Assembly (NCBI GenBank): GCA_958009055.1
Contig: OY253649.1
Coordinates: forward strand, 1,302,001 to 1,366,000
Origin: Choricystis sp. odSpoLacu1
Taxonomy: Eukaryota > Chlorophyta > Trebouxiophyceae
DNA length: 64,000 nt
Direction: 5' to 3'
Shown here: positions 1-12,281 of the stretch, piece after piece
Numbering within the stretch: position 1 is the stretch's first letter
Layout of the letters: each line of letters starts with the position of its first letter
The notes under the pieces: model-generated
Seen by the model: the letters and a program-made list of their open reading frames with translations, nothing else
What the model was told of the DNA's origin: nothing
The model's database searches: none
Translations under genes and position numbers: made by a program

Positions 1-2924
1 GCGGCCGCCGCGGCGGAGGCCGCCACCGACGCCTCCGCGGGGGCCGCGCCCGCCGTCATCCAGCTGACGCTGTTGGCCACCCTGGATGGTGGCTGGGCTC
101 TGCGGGCGGGAGGGGAGGCAGCTGCGGCGGCGGCAGTCGCTGCCGCCACGCGCGAGTGTGCGGCCGCCGCGGCGGGCGGCTTTCCCGCCCTCGAGCCCCT
201 GCTCGCCGCCCGCGCCGCCGTCGCGGCCGCTGTGGGCGATGTCGGCGCCCGCCGGGACGCCCTGCTGGCCCTCGCTGTGGCCGCACGGGAGGCGGGGGCA
301 ACCCCCGTCGCACGCCGCGCGCTGGCCGCACTGCGCGTGCCGCGCTCCGCACTCACCGACCGCACAGGAGCACCAGTGCCAGCCTGGCTGGCGGACGCCG
401 CCTCCCCCGCCGCCCCGTGGCGGGTGGAGGAGGCCGAATCGCTGTGGGCGGCAGGGCGGGGTGCCGCCGCGCTGGCGACCGCGCACGGTTTTTTGGCCGC
501 TGCCGACGCATCCACCCCGCCCCCCCCCAACGCCACGCCCGAGTGGCGAGCCGGCATGCTGACCCGGGTCGGCGCCTGGCTGGCCGCCTCCGAAGCGGAG
601 GGCCCCGACGCCGCCCGCGCCGCGCTCGAGGCTGCTGTCGACGCCGCGCGCGCGCGCGCGACGCGGGCGCGGCCGCCGCGTGCGCTGCCCACTTTGCCCT
701 CGCCGCCTATGCCGACGCCCGCCACCGGGCCGCCGCGGAGCGGCAAGCCTCCCCCGAGTGGGCCCTGGCGGCTGCCGTGCTGGCCAACAAGCGGGCTGAC
801 CTGGCGGCGCAGCGTGCTGCGCTGGAAGACCGCGTGCGGCGCGGCGCGGCCACCCTCGACGCCCGCGGCCGCGCGATCGACACCGAATCGCGACGCCTGG
901 CGGGCGCGGTGGCGTTACTGACCAGGCAGGTAGCCATTGATGAAACGGCGGCGGCTGATGTCGCGTCCGCGGCGGCCGCGGCGCGCGTGCTCGCGCTGCG
1001 TCATTACGGTGCGGCCCTCTCCGCCGGCTCCTCCCACGACCTGGTCGCCGTCCACCGCCTGTTGGCCCTGTTTCTGGCGGCTCCAGGGGATGCTGATGTC
1101 GTGGAGGCGGCGGCTCCCGCGTTGGGACGTGGCAGCGTGGCGCGGTCGTCGCCCCACCCGCCGCTCGCCCCCCCCGCCCCCTCCCACAAGCTCCTCCCCC
1201 TCGCCCACCAGTGCGCGTCCCGCCTGTCCGCCCGCGGCCCCGGCCACCCCACCGTCGATTCAGGCTTCCAAGCCGTGCTGGGTGACCTGCTGATCCGTCT
1301 CGCGGTCGACCACCCACACCACACGCTGTGGCAGCTGCACGCGCTGCGGTGTGGTGCGCGCGGGCGCGACGGGCGCGACCCCGGGGGGCGGCGCGCGGCC
1401 GCCGTGGCGGCGGCGGGGGGCATGCCGCCGGGCGCGGTGGACAGGGACAAGGTGGAGGCGGCTAAAGGGGTGCTGGACGCGGTGGCTAGCGTGTCACCGG
1501 AGAGGCAAGAGAGAGGAGGGAGGGTGGGGGAGACGACGCAGGCGTGTCTCTTTTCGTTCACTCAACACACACTCCCACCCCACACCCCACAGCGCCGCCC
1601 TCGTCTCCCAAACCGCCGCCCTAGCCGAAGTCTATATCGCCCTCGCCCGCGAGCCCCCCCCCCCCCGACGGCGTGGCGTCGGCGCCCTTTCCGCCCGCGC
1701 TCTCGGCCGCGGCGTCACCCACCGTCATCACCCTGCTCCCCGTCGTCTCCCGCCCCCTGCCCCCCCGCCCCGACGCCGACTACGGGGACGTGCCCCGGTT
1801 TGCCGGGTTTGGGCCGGCCGTGGCCATGGTGGGAGGCATCAACCGCCCCAAGAGGATAGTGGCCCTCGACACACACGGCGGCGCGCACGCCGAGCTCGTC
1901 AAAGCGGGGCACGACGACCTGCGCCAGGATGCGGTGATGCAGCAATTCTTTGAGCTGGTCAACGCCCTGCTGGCGGCGGACCGGGGGGCGGCGAGCGGGG
2001 GGCTGGCGATGCGCACGTACAAGGCGGTCCCGTTTTCTCCCGCGGCCGGCGTCCTGCAATGGGTCGCGGGAACCCTCCCCCTGTCCACGTGGCTCGTGGG
2101 CGCGGACCGGCGGTCGGGGGCGCACGCCCGGCGGTCGCCTGCCGGATCATTGACCCACGCTGCCGCGTTCGATGTGATGCAGCGCGCGCCCGCGGGTGGG
2201 TTACGAGCTGCGTACGACTCCGTCTGCGCCTCCCTCCCCCCCGTCCTGCGCCACTTTTTCACGGAGACGTTTCCGTCACCCCCCGCATGGCACGCAGCGC
2301 GTGCTAGCTATGTGAAATCGACGGCTGTCGCGTCGATGGCTGGCTATGTGATTGGCCTCGGCGACCGCCACTCCCACAACATCCTGCTCGACGCGACCAC
2401 CGCGGCCGTCGTCCACATCGACCTGGGGGTGGCGTTTGAACAGGGAGCTGTGCTGCCCACGCCCGAAGTCGTCCCCTTCCGCCTCACGCGGGACATAGTG
2501 GACGGCATGGGAGCGTCCGGCGTCGACGGCGCGATGAGGCGGTCGGCGGAGACCGCGCTGCGCGTGCTGCGGGAAGGGCGGGACCCGGTGGCCACCGTGG
2601 TGGAGGTGCTGGTGCACGACCCGCTGTACCGGTGGAAGACGGCGGCCGCGCCGCCCCCGGGGGGGGGGGGGGCGCGGCCGCGGCCGCGCCAGTGGCGACG
2701 GGGGCGGTGACGACGCGGCCGCCGCGGCCGCCGCGGCCGCCGTCGCCGCCTCCAACCCCGACGCAGAGCGCGCCCTGCTGCGCGTGCGGGCCAAGCTGAC
2801 GGGGCTGGACGGCGGCGACGGCGCCCCCCGCGGCGTGGAGGCGCAGGTGAGGGCGCTGCTGCGGGATGCGGCGGACCCCGACAACCTGTGCCGCATGTAT
2901 GTGGGGTGGGCGGCGTGGCTGTAG
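1..2924 (+). CDS. ATM: ATM-type PI3K-like protein kinase, C-terminal part (5' end outside window)
   Basis: Serine/threonine kinase of the PIKK family that signals DNA double-strand breaks in the nucleus. The window starts inside the Ala-rich helical FAT region. The kinase domain follows (about 1800-2640) with GINRPK, the DDLRQDAVMQQ block, catalytic GLGDRHSHNIL and the metal-binding segment HIDLGVAFEQG, which is the ATM version rather than the ATR or TOR version. The FATC tail ends CRMYVGWAAWL, then TAG at 2922. One intron ends with AG at 1591-1592 (donor near 1493). The reading frame changes three times at simple sequence: a GC repeat near 645-662, a C run at 1654-1666 and a G run at 2659-2672. 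These look like indel errors, because the protein is conserved on both sides. The assignment is sure; the exact frame junctions are not. Confidence 0.93.
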
Positions 2925-3051
2925 ACAGAGAAGAGAGAGTGAGTGTGTGTCTGTGTGCTGTGTTTGCTTTCAGAGTGTGTTTTTCTTTTCTGAATGTTTT
3001 TTTCAGAGACCTGCCTACAAAACGGACCCCCTTTCAAAACAAAAACACTCT

Positions 3052-3813
3052 CTATGTGTCTGCCTCTGCTGCCGCCAGCCGCCCCTCCAGCTCAGCCATC
3101 GCCACCTGTGCCCCCGCCACGCGCCCTCGCGCTCCCTCCACCACACTCCGCACCTCACTCACGCGCTCGCCCATCGCGGCCGCCGCCGCAGCCCCCTCCC
3201 GCGCTGCCGCCAGCTTGTCACTCAGCCGGGCGGCCGCCGCGTCTGCCGCATCCAGCCGCGCCGCCACCAGCCCCTGGCGCTGGGCGGCCGCCACCGCGCG
3301 CGGCGCGGCCCAGGCGCGCAGGCGCGTGGTCGCGGTGGCGGCTGCCGCCGCGCCCGCGCCACCGGGCGCACCGTCCCGGCCCACGTTGGCGGCCAGCAGG
3401 GCGTCCCAGTCGGGGTCGGCGGAGGAGGCGTCGGGGTGGAGGAGGGGGGCGCCCTGAGTGTGTGGAGGAGGGTGGGGAGGAAACTGTCAAGCCTCGATTT
3501 CCCTCTCTTTCCGCCAGCACACACACTCCTTCCACTCTTTCTGTCTCTCACACTCACCGGGTCCAGCTCCGCCAGCGCGGCCAGCAGCGGGTCGCGCAGC
3601 GCGACCGCGTCGCCCTGGCCGGGGGAGGAAGGGCGGGACGCGGTGCGAATGGTCAGAATGGTGCCCGGGTCATCGTCTGGGGGTGCTGTGGTGCCAAAAG
3701 GCTGTGGGAGGAAGGTAGGGAGAAGAGTGTGGGGGGGGGGGGCAATGGGTCGCTGAGCGTCGTTTCGATCTGGCGCGCCCGCCCGCACTCACTCGACTCT
3801 CGGCGGCGCCCAT
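3052..3813 (-). CDS. Small N-myristoylated coiled-coil protein, BORCS5-like
   Basis: Three exons (3813-3793, 3701-3558, 3453-3052) join in frame to give 188 residues. The first exon encodes only MGAAESR, a good N-myristoylation signal (Gly2, Ser6). The middle is low complexity, then comes a well-conserved-looking segment (DPDWDALLAANVGRDG) and a C-terminal half made of Ala-rich heptad-like helices (ARLDAADAAAARLSDKLAAA). The layout of myristoylation site, acidic linker and long coiled coil resembles BORCS5/myrlysin, which anchors the BORC complex to lysosomes; that identity is a suggestion only. It is divergent from the CDF transporter gene, with 182 bp between the start codons. Confidence 0.55.
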
Positions 3814-3995
3814 GGGAAGAGCTGGGTGCGTGCGCAGTGGCGTGCGACACACGCCACACCCGCTGCTGGCGCGTGCTTGTGCGCCGGGGCGTGTGAAAAA
3901 ACGAAACACAGAGTGCCAGAACGCACAGACGAGGGTTCACTACTCTCTTTTTTTCTCTCTCTAGGGTCTCGCATTGCGGCGAGCCAGAAGCTCAC

Positions 3996-5379
3996 ATGGA
4001 CGACGACGGGTGGTCGCCTGAAGCAGCGACGATCACGGGCCGCGGCCGCGGCCGGGGCCGCGACAAGCGGCGCACGCCCGCCCCCGCGTCGCCCGTGGTC
4101 GCGTCGCCCGCGGTCGCCGTGCCCGCGCAGCGCCCGACCCCCTTTGCCCCTGGAGGCACACCCCCACCCGCGCCCCCACGCGCCGCGACGTGGGCCCCCG
4201 CCCCCGTCTGGTCGAGGTCCAATGAAGTGCTGCCGTCTGGCGGGGGCGTGTCAATTTCGCGAGCGTCGGTGGATGCACGCCGCGCCGCTGCGTTCGACGC
4301 CGCGGCCGACGCGGCGACGCTGGCGACCCCGCTCCTGCCTCCCTCCCGCGACGTTGAGGCCGCGGAGCCCCCGCCACGCGCTGCGCCCACCACGACGAAT
4401 CTGTCCACGCGGGCCCCGGCAGCCGCGTCGTTGGTGCTCAACGTGGTGTTGCTCGCTGCCAAACTGGTTGCTTTCTATCTGTCCGGTTCGAAAGCCGTCC
4501 TTGCATCAACAGTCGACTCCGTCGTCGACATCGCCAGCCAAGCCGTCCTGGCGGCCGCTGAATCGAGAGCAACCACGCGCGACCCCCGGTTCCCGGTGGG
4601 GCGGGCGCGCTACACGGCGGTCGGGGTGGCGACGGCTGCCGGCATCATGGTCGCTTCGACCCTCGCCGTCGTGTGGCAAGCGGGCGCCGACCTGGTCGCC
4701 GGCTTCATCCTTCACGATCCACCCGTGCTGACGCTGGATGCGACACTCTACATCATTCTGGCGGCCGCCATCGGCGTCAAAGCGGGCTTGTGGGCGTGGT
4801 GCGGCTCCGCCGCGCGCGCGGCCCCCCCCCGGCGCCGCCGACACGCTCCACGCCCTGGCGGAAGACCACCGCACCGACGTGTTTGCCAATGCGGCCGCCT
4901 TGGGGGCGGGTGCTGCCGCCCGCTACCACTGGGCAGCTGATCCAGTCGTTGCGCTCGTCCTCTCCGCCTGGATTCTGTCCGTCTGGACGCGCGTCTTTCG
5001 GCGCCAAGTCGACAAAATCGTGGGGCGCGCCCCCCACCCCGACATCATGACGGCGCTCGAACGCGTGTGCGCAGAGCATGCGCCCGCGTTGTTGGAGGTG
5101 GATGTCGTCCGAGCGTGGCACTGGGGGGAGCGCGTGCACGTGGAGGTGGAGGTCGTCGTCCCCGCGGACATGCTGACCCGCCAATCGCACGACCTGGGCC
5201 TCGCCCTGCAGCACAAGCTGGAGGCGGTGCCCGAGGTGGAGAGGGCGACCGTGCACATTGACTATGAACGGCGGCTGGAGCCCGAGCACGCGGTCGACCG
5301 CGCGTTGAGTGGGTTGGAGCCCCTCGACGCGGCGTCCCCCAACGTGCCGGGCGTGGGGGGGAGGCGGAGTCTGGGGTAG
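3996..5379 (+). CDS. Cation diffusion facilitator (CDF/MTP family), Mn-type metal-binding motifs
   Basis: Membrane transporter expected to move divalent metal out of the cytosol into an organelle or out of the cell. A basic, proline-rich N-terminus (about 130 residues) precedes the transmembrane region. The metal site reads DSVVD in TM2 and DHRTD in TM5. Both are DxxxD, the pattern of Mn-CDFs (plant MTP8-11) rather than the HxxxD of Zn-CDFs. A C-terminal cytosolic ferredoxin-like domain follows (EVERATVHIDYE), to TAG at 5377. The gene seems intronless. The frame moves from frame 3 to frame 1 at a C run near 4821-4829; one base is in excess over the span. About 460 residues, normal for the family. 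Substrate preference for Mn is inferred from the motifs. Confidence 0.88.
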
Positions 5380-5595
5380 AGAGCGGCGACCGCGCCGACC
5401 CGCCGCGCCCCGGCCGCGTAGAGAGGCAGAGGGAGGGTTGAGAGCGGATAGAGAGCGAGTGAAACACCAAAAACCATCGACGCTGCGTCCCCACAAAAAC
5501 CGGAAGCCGTTTCCTGCGCCGTCGCGCGCGCTAGCCTGCCCGTCACCGGCACTCACACACTCCCTTCTCTTCACACACACACGCACACGCGCACC

Positions 5596-7772
5596 ATGCG
5601 CGCCGCCGCGCTGGCCGCCGCGCTGGCGCTCGCGCTGTGCGCGCCGCGCGCCGCAGCCTACTACCTCCCTGGCGCCTACCCGCGCGAGTTCAGGCGGGGG
5701 GATGTTGTGCAAGGTGCGCGGTGTGTGTGTGTGTGAAAAGGACAGGGGGTGAGAGAGAGGGGGCAAGGAGACCAACCCATTCGCGCGCAGTCGCCAACCC
5801 CTACCTCCCCCCCCCGACCCGCACCTTCCCTCTCACAGTCGAAGTCAACTCGCTGACGTCTGACGAAACCGAGCTCCCCTACGACTACTACTCCCTCCCC
5901 TTTTGCACGCCGGCGGAGGGCGTGCGCGCCGCGCCGCGCGCGCTCAACCCGGGGACGCTGTTCTCGGGCGCCCGCTTCCACAACTCGCCCTACAATTTCA
6001 CGGTGTTGAGTGAAGCGAGGACGGTGTCTGCCTGCCCCACGACGGGCGGGTTTGCGCCGCCGCTGAGTGATGAAGCGGCCGCGACGCTCGCGGCGCGCAT
6101 CGGGGCCAAATACCGGGTCCGCCTCATCCTGGACTCCCTGCCAGTCACCACGCACGATGTGGAGGCGGCGGCCGGGCGGGAGGGTGGTGCTGGCGGCAGT
6201 GGGGCGGTGCTGCCGGGGCATGAGCTGGGGTCGGTGGACGCCGCCACGGGCGCGCACGCCATCAACAACCACCTCATGTTCAAGGTCCTGCTGCACCGCA
6301 CCCCGCCCCGAGGCCCAGCCGCCCTGCTGGCGGTGGGCGGGGCGGCGCTGGGGGCGGGTGGCGGGAGTGGCGCGGCACACCCCGGCGACCGCGACGCCAG
6401 CGCCGACGCCTTCACCATCGTCGGCTTTGAGGTGCTGGCCTGCTCCATTGCGCGCTCCCCGGGCGACCCTCTCACCGACACCCCGTGCGCCGACTCGGCG
6501 GGCGGGGTGGCGCCGCCACCCGCGCTGGTGGCGCCGGGCGCTCGCATCCCGTACACGTATGACGTGTTTTGGGAGGAGTCGACCATCCCCTGGGCCGCCC
6601 GGTGGAACGCCTATCTGCGGGGGGCGGGGGCGGGCGCGTCCTCCGTGCACTGGCTGTCGCTGGCCAACTCGGCGGCAGTCGCGATCGCGACGGCTGTGGT
6701 TGTCGGCGCTGTCCTGGCCCGCACTGTGCGCCGAGACCTGGCCCGCTATGATGCCGTTCTGGGCTCCCTGGAAGACGGCGGGGACATTAAAGATGGCGCC
6801 GACGAGGGCGGCTGGAAGATGGTGGCGGGCGACGTGTTCCGCGCGCCGCCGCGCGCGCCCGCCCTGGCCGCGCGCGCGGGCGCGGGCGTGCACGTTCTCT
6901 CCGCCGCCGCCGCCACCCTCGCCGCCGCAGCCGCCGGCGTCCTCTCCCCCGCCTCCCGCGGCGCCCTGTTGACAGGTCTCTTCGCCTCCTACCTGGCCCT
7001 GGCGGGAGTGGGCGGCTACGCGGCCGTGCGCGTGTGGGCGGGGGCAACGCGCTCCCCCGCCGGGTGGCCGCGCGTCGCGGCGCGTGCTGCCGCCCACTAC
7101 GCTGCCCCCGCCCTCGCCACCCTGGCCTGCCTCAACCTGCTGCTCGCCCACACCGGGTCGTCTGGGGCTGTGCCTGCATCTGCGTTTGCATCTGCTGTCG
7201 CTCTGTGGGCGTTGGTGTCCTTCCCGCTCGCTCTCGCCGGCGGCGCGGCCGCCGCGCGCGCGCCGCTCGCCGACCCCCCCACCCGCACCAACCAGATCCC
7301 GCGCCACATCCCGCCCCCCCACTGGGCTGCCTCCCCGCCCGCCCTGCTGGCTGCTGCCGGCCTGCTCCCCTTTGGCACGCTGGCCTTTGAACTGCACGTC
7401 GCCATGAGCGCGCTGTGGTCGGGGCACTACTACTCGGCCTTTGGCTTCGCCGCCGCCGTGGCCACCCTCGCCGCCCTGTTAACCGCCCAAGTCGCGGTCG
7501 TGACCACCTACGTCCAACTGTGCGCGGAAGACTATCGGTGGTGGTGGGCCAGCTTTGCGCGCGGCGGCGCGGTCGCATTTTATGTGGCTGCTTACCTGGT
7601 CCTCTACCTGTTCACCTCCCTGCATGCGTTGGCGGACACGGTGTCCGTCGTCCTCTACCTGGCGTACGCGGGGCTGGCGGCGGCCGCGTTGAGGCTGGCG
7701 TGTGGTACGGTCGGCTTCTTTGCCAGCCGTGCGTTTGTGAGCTCCATTTTTGCGGCGGTCAAAGCAGACTGA
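5596..7772 (+). CDS. Transmembrane 9 superfamily protein (nonaspanin)
   Basis: Endosomal/Golgi nonaspanin. Two exons: 5596-5713 and 5839-7772, giving 683 residues. Exon 1 encodes a signal peptide and the family's start of the luminal domain (YYLPGAYPREF), continued after the intron by VNSLTS and the conserved YYSLPFC. The luminal domain ends near RIPYTYDVFWEES, then nine hydrophobic segments follow, with family motifs LPFGTLAFEL, AEDYRWWW and GTVGFFASRAFVSSIF. The C-terminus VKAD fits the KxD/E COPI retrieval signal of TM9SF proteins. The intron opens with a GT-rich run and closes with a pyrimidine tract. Confidence 0.93.
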
Positions 7773-7915
7773 TGTGTGCTGGTGTTTAGAATGGGAGAGT
7801 GAGAGGCCAGTGTTTCTGTTTGTGTGCGGCGTTTCTTTGTGTGATTTTTTTCAGTTGCTGTTTGTCTCCAAAAAACAAAACACAAAACAAGACACCTCTA
7901 CCCCCACCTCTCTCT

Positions 7916-8923
7916 CTACTGCTCCTCCTTCTCCCTCTCCTTTTCTCTGGCCTGCATGCGCTCATCAAACGCTTGCAGCAGAGCGGCATCCAGCTGCTGG
8001 CCGTCGTCGTCGTCGCCATCCTCTTTGCGCCGGAGGCGGCGCGGCGCGGGCTGGCGTCCATCCAAAGGCAGCGCCCGCCGCCCGTCATCACTCATGGCCC
8101 CACTCTCACTGTCCGACGTGTACCCTCTGTCGCCGCCATCGTCCAGCCCCGCCCGCACCGCCGCCCCCAGCGCGGCTGCCGCGTCGGCGTCCGCGTCGGC
8201 GGCGTCTGCGGCGCCGCGCGCGGCAGCCCCCAAAGCGCCTGCCGCCGACCCATCGCCGGGAAGGGTCAGGCGCACGAATTCGACGGCGGCGGAGCGCTCG
8301 AGTTGGACGTGCAAGGCGCAGGCGGCGACGGCGGCAAGGGCGGAGGAGTCCAGGGAGAAGCCGTGGCGCGCGGCAGCGGCGGCGTAAAGAGCGGCAAACG
8401 CCATGTACACGGGAGCACGCGTGGGGTCATCGATGGCGCCAAAGATCCAGGCCTGAGGGTGTGGAGGGGAAGGGTGGCGTGTTTGGTCGGTTGTTGCTTG
8501 CTCGGGTGTCCTTCTGCCACCTCTCTCCCCCACACCACCCCCACACTCTCTCCCTCACCGTCCAGTTCAGCAGCGGCACACACGCCACCACCGACATGAC
8601 GCCCCACTTGACGTCGGCCTCCTCCTCGTCCGCGTCCGCGTCGGCGGCGTCACCGCGCGCGCGCGCGCCGCGTCGGCCGCTTTGCGCGCGGCCGCCACCC
8701 GGCGCGCCGACGCGCCCGTAACCAGGGGGGCGGCTGAGAGAGCTAATCCGGCGACCACGCCGGCCGCCAGCAGGCCGTCGACCAGGGAGAGGGCCGGGTC
8801 GGAGAGGAAGGCGGATGGGGGGGGTGGAGCGCGGCAGCGGGGGGTGGGAGCGCGGCTCGGGGGCTTCGTGGGGCGCAGCCTGGTGGCCGTGGTGGGGCGC
8901 AGGGTGCGTGTTGGGGACCGCAT
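7916..8923 (-). CDS. Unknown membrane protein with plastid-transit-like N-terminus
   Basis: Two exons: 8923-8559 and 8452-7916. The N-terminus is rich in Arg, Thr, Pro and Ser with no acidic residues, like a chloroplast transit peptide. A hydrophobic segment (VDGLLAAGVVAGLALSAAPL) and a second around VMSVVACVPLLNWTAWIFGA span the intron. The latter joins exactly in frame (NWT then AWIFGA). A third conserved block is MAFAALYAAAAARHGFSLD. The C-terminus is acidic then charged (EREKEEQ). Exon 1 is one base out of frame because of a GCGCGC run near 8659-8672. I do not recognise a named family, although the NWTAW and ALHVQLER blocks look conserved rather than random. Confidence 0.6.
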
Positions 8924-9096
8924 TGCGACGAGTCGGCGTGTCGAAAGCAAGAACAAGGTGTGAAATTTCACACCTTGTTCGCGCCGAGACAGCGCCAACC
9001 CATCAGTTCCGACGAAAAAAACGAAACATCGAAACGCAAAACGCGCCCCCCCCCACACACACAGACACACACACACACACACGCAACCTCCCTCTC

Positions 9097-9655
9097 ATGA
9101 CGGACGCACCATCCTGCGCACCCCCCATCGCCCTGCCCGTGGTGGGCGGGCCCGCGTGCGGCGCGGGCGGCCCCCCCGAGTGGGCGCTGGTCGAACTGCA
9201 AGGGTCGGTGGAGCCGCCGGCGGGCACCGAGCCGGGGGCCGACTTCACGGCGGGCAAGTTGGAGCTGTTGGTAAGCTTGTGGAGGGGGTGCTGAGTGCAG
9301 AGAAGAGGAGGAGAGGGCGCGCGGGGCGCAAAAGCAAACAATGCGCGCGCAGCTGTCGGGCGCTCACACACACACTCTCCCCTCCCTCCACACTCAGCCG
9401 TCCGGCGCGGTGCAGCTGACCATCGGCATGCACGCCCTCACCGGGTCCACCAACAAGCTGGACAAACCGTTGGCCGTGCTGGAGAAAGTGGGCGGGGGCG
9501 CGCCGCCGTCGACGACAGCGCCCGCCGACGAAAACGCACCCCCCGCCGACGCCGCTGCGGCACCCACCGTCCACTACCGCGTCGTGGGCGTGGTGCGGCG
9601 AAAGTGTCTGTTCAAAGCGAGGCCCCAGACGCTGATCGGGCGGGCGCAAGGATGA
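9097..9655 (+). CDS. CTF8: Chromosome transmission fidelity protein 8 (alternative RFC subunit)
   Basis: Small subunit of the Ctf18-Dcc1-Ctf8 clamp-loader complex used in sister-chromatid cohesion and replication-checkpoint signalling. Two exons: 9097-9270 and 9398-9655, phase 0, 143 residues. Family landmarks are EWALVELQG near the N-terminus, LTIGMHALTG and LDKPLAVLEK in the middle and the strongly conserved end YRVVGVVRRKCLFKARPQTLI. Length is typical. The gene is divergent from the membrane-protein gene, with 173 bp between start codons. Confidence 0.88.
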
Positions 9656-9744
9656 ATGGTGTGGTGTGTTTTGTGTGTTTTGATTTTGCTTTCACCCTTC
9701 CTGTCGCGCCCACCTTTGCAACCAGCTTTTTTCCGCTTTTTCAT

Positions 9745-10570
9745 TCACGCCACACCCTCTTTCCTCCCCCACGCCCGCCCCTTGCCACCCGACGCCTCCA
9801 CCCGGCCACCCCCCGGCAGCGCCCGCAGCGCGCGCGCCTGCGCGCGCGCGGCCGCCGCCACATACCCCTCCAGCGACAGCGACGCCGGCACAGCCGCCAG
9901 GGCGGTGTCGAGGTCGGTGGAGGTGCCCGCCGATGGCGGCGCCAAGTCGGCCAGAGCTGCAGTCATCGCGGCGCCGCGCCCGGCGCGCAGGTGGGCCGAG
10001 GCCGCCGCGGCATCCCCTGCCACCCGCCACGTCACCGGGTCGGCCGCCGCCGCAAACGCCGCCACATCCACCAGGGCGCGCGGCTCGGACGCGGCGGACG
10101 GCCCCCGCGCGCGGGCGGCGGCGGAGAGGAGCTCCCTCCACGTCACCCACCCGTCGCCATCGTCGTCCACCTCCCACACCGCGTCCCCGCACCAGGCCGG
10201 GGGGGTCGTCCACCCGGCAGCCGCCGCGAAAGCGGCCAGGGAGGCGGGAGTGATGGCGGCGACCGGCAGGGTGCCGCGGCGCGCGGCAGAGGTGGGCGCC
10301 GCGCTGCGCGCAGGGGCGGGGGACCCGGCGGGCGCGGCCAGCAGGTCAAAGGCGCGGCGCAGGTGCGTGGTTTCATCGCGGTGAGCGTAGGAGGACTTGT
10401 GTGGGGGGGTAGGGAAGAGAGAGGGTGGTTGGAAACTGGAGGAGCGACCCCCCCGCCTTTGTTTTTTCGACCTTCTCCCTCCCTCTCACCAGAGACGCCG
10501 CGTCCACCTGGGGCAGGGGCGCGTCCGGGGGCAGGTCGCCAGCGTTGTCGGGGTCGAGGGAGGGGGGCAT
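9745..10570 (-). CDS. EF-hand protein, possibly flagellum/basal-body associated
   Basis: Two exons: 10570-10490 (27 codons) and 10395-9745, 243 residues in total. A canonical EF-hand loop lies in VWEVDDDGDGWVTWREL (Asp at loop positions 1, 3 and 5, Glu at 12). It is followed by a block (GPSAASEPRALVDVAAF) that resembles the EPRxLF segment after the EF-hand of algal flagellar-associated proteins. The second half is Ala-rich and may hold a degenerate second EF-hand. The flagellar link is a memory-based suggestion. It is divergent from the MAEA gene (255 bp apart). Confidence 0.6.
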
Positions 10571-10825
10571 GGTGGAGTGTGGGGGGGGGGGGGGAGAGAG
10601 GCGGTTGACTTGCGTGGGAAACGAAGAGTGGAGCGACACCGACCAAAAAACACACGCTCGCGAGTTTTTCATTCGCACCCCGAAAACACAAAACTCTCTC
10701 TGCCACGCACGTGGGCGTGGCGCCACTCTGCTCGCAGCACTCGTGCCACCCCCTCGCCCGTGCGTGCGCACGTGGTGCCGCCGTGCAACAGAAAAGGGAA
10801 AAAAAAAACACGCCCCGCTCCCTCC

Positions 10826-12220
10826 ATGCCGACCGACCCTTCATTCGAGACGGGCCTCGTCAAGGTGCGTGGTTGTTGCGTTTCCCTCTCCCACCCCTGA
10901 GACGTGGACGGGTGGGCTCCGCTCTCGTGACGACGGTGACAGTGCGAGAGGGCGAGGGTTTTTAAGCGCGCAGGGAGGCGCGGGGGGCTCCCGAGGCGTC
11001 CCCCCCTCTTTCCCCACACACCCGCCACCCCCATCCCCACCCACAGGTCCCCTTTGAAACCCTGCGCCGCACGACGCGCGACCGCAAGTATGCCGTCGAC
11101 GACGTCGCGTCCATCACCTCTACCCTGGCGGCCGCCGCGGCCGCCGACCCTCCGCTCGCGCCGTCCACCGCGGCCGCCGCTCTCGACACCGCGGCAGCTC
11201 GCCTCGCCTCCGTCAAGCGCAAGCTGGACAGCGTGGCGGCAGCTGAACACGATGCCGCCACCACGCTGCGCGCCCGCCTGGCCCACGTGGTGGGGGGGGG
11301 GGGGGGCGACGCCCGCCAGAGGGCGTGCCGTGGAGTGGATGGCCGCGCGGGTCGACCGAATCGTCGCAGACGACCTCGCTCGCCGCGGCCGCCCCCTGGC
11401 CGCCGCCGCCCTCGTCTCAGAAGCAGGCTTGGACGACCTGGTCGACGTCCCCGCCCTGGCGGAGGGCGCCGCCGCGGCGGCCGCCCTGGAGAGGGGGGAC
11501 GCAGACCCCGCGCTCGCGTGGTGTGCGCGCCACGCCTCACGCCTCACCAAACTCAGGTCCCCGCTCCCCTTTCGCCTGCGCCTGCAACAAGTCGTCGAAC
11601 TGGCCCGGTCGGGGGACGCGGGCGCCGCCCTGGCCCACGCGCGGGCGCACGTGACCCCCCTGGCGGCGCCCTGGTTGGGCGAGCTGCAGCGCGTGGTGGC
11701 GCTGGTCGCGTTTGGCGCGGCGAGCGGCAAGGCCGCCAACCCCACCCCCCTCCCCCCCGCCGTCGCCGCTCGCTACGCCGACCTGCTGGCCCCGGCCCGC
11801 TGGTCCGATCTGGCGGCCCTGACGTCTGCTGAAGTCGCCCGCGTGCATGCCATGCCGCGCGCGTCCCAGCTGTGGACACAGCTCGAGGCGGGGCTTCTGG
11901 CCCTAAAACCACCGGCAGGCGCAGGCGCAGACACCACCACCACCGCCCCTCCACCCCCTTCCTCTGCAGACCCGCTCGCCGCCCCCCCCCTGGCCGCCCT
12001 CGCCGCCCCCCTGCCCGCGGCGAGGCGGCTGCACTCGCAGCTGGTGTGCGGGCTCACCGGGAGAGCGATCGATGACGCCAACCCGCCCTCCGTGCTGCCT
12101 TCAGGCGCCGTGTACTCTGACGCCGGCATGCGAGCCCTGGCTGTCGATGGCGTCGTGGTGGACCCGGAGACGGGGGAGCGGGTGCCGCTGGAGGCGCTCA
12201 GGAGGGCGTTTGTGTCTTAG
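10826..12220 (+). CDS. GID9: MAEA/Fyv10-like subunit of the GID/CTLH E3 ubiquitin ligase
   Basis: CTLH-complex subunit that pairs with RMND5/Gid2 to form the catalytic RING-like dimer. Exon 1 (10826-10864) encodes only 13 residues; exon 2 runs from 11047. Signs of identity are VPFETLRR at the start of the coiled coil, LASVKRKLD, then a LisH-CTLH region (VDRIVADDLARRGR, ALAWCARHASRL) and a CRA-like segment (YADLLAPARWSDLA). The degenerate RING end is LVCGLTGRAIDDANPP...GAVYSDAGM, to TAG at 12218. The frame shifts within a 15-G run at 11292-11306, so the sequence as given is broken there; both sides are well conserved. Confidence 0.88.
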
Positions 12221-12281
12221 TTGATTTGATTTTGCGTTTTTTGTTTTTACACTCTCTGTTTGATCATGCTTTTGTCCTCTT

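Noticed and set aside
5676..7427. 583-codon minus-strand frame opposite the nonaspanin gene
   Set aside because: Shadow of a high-GC exon with no motif; the plus strand encodes a complete TM9SF protein.
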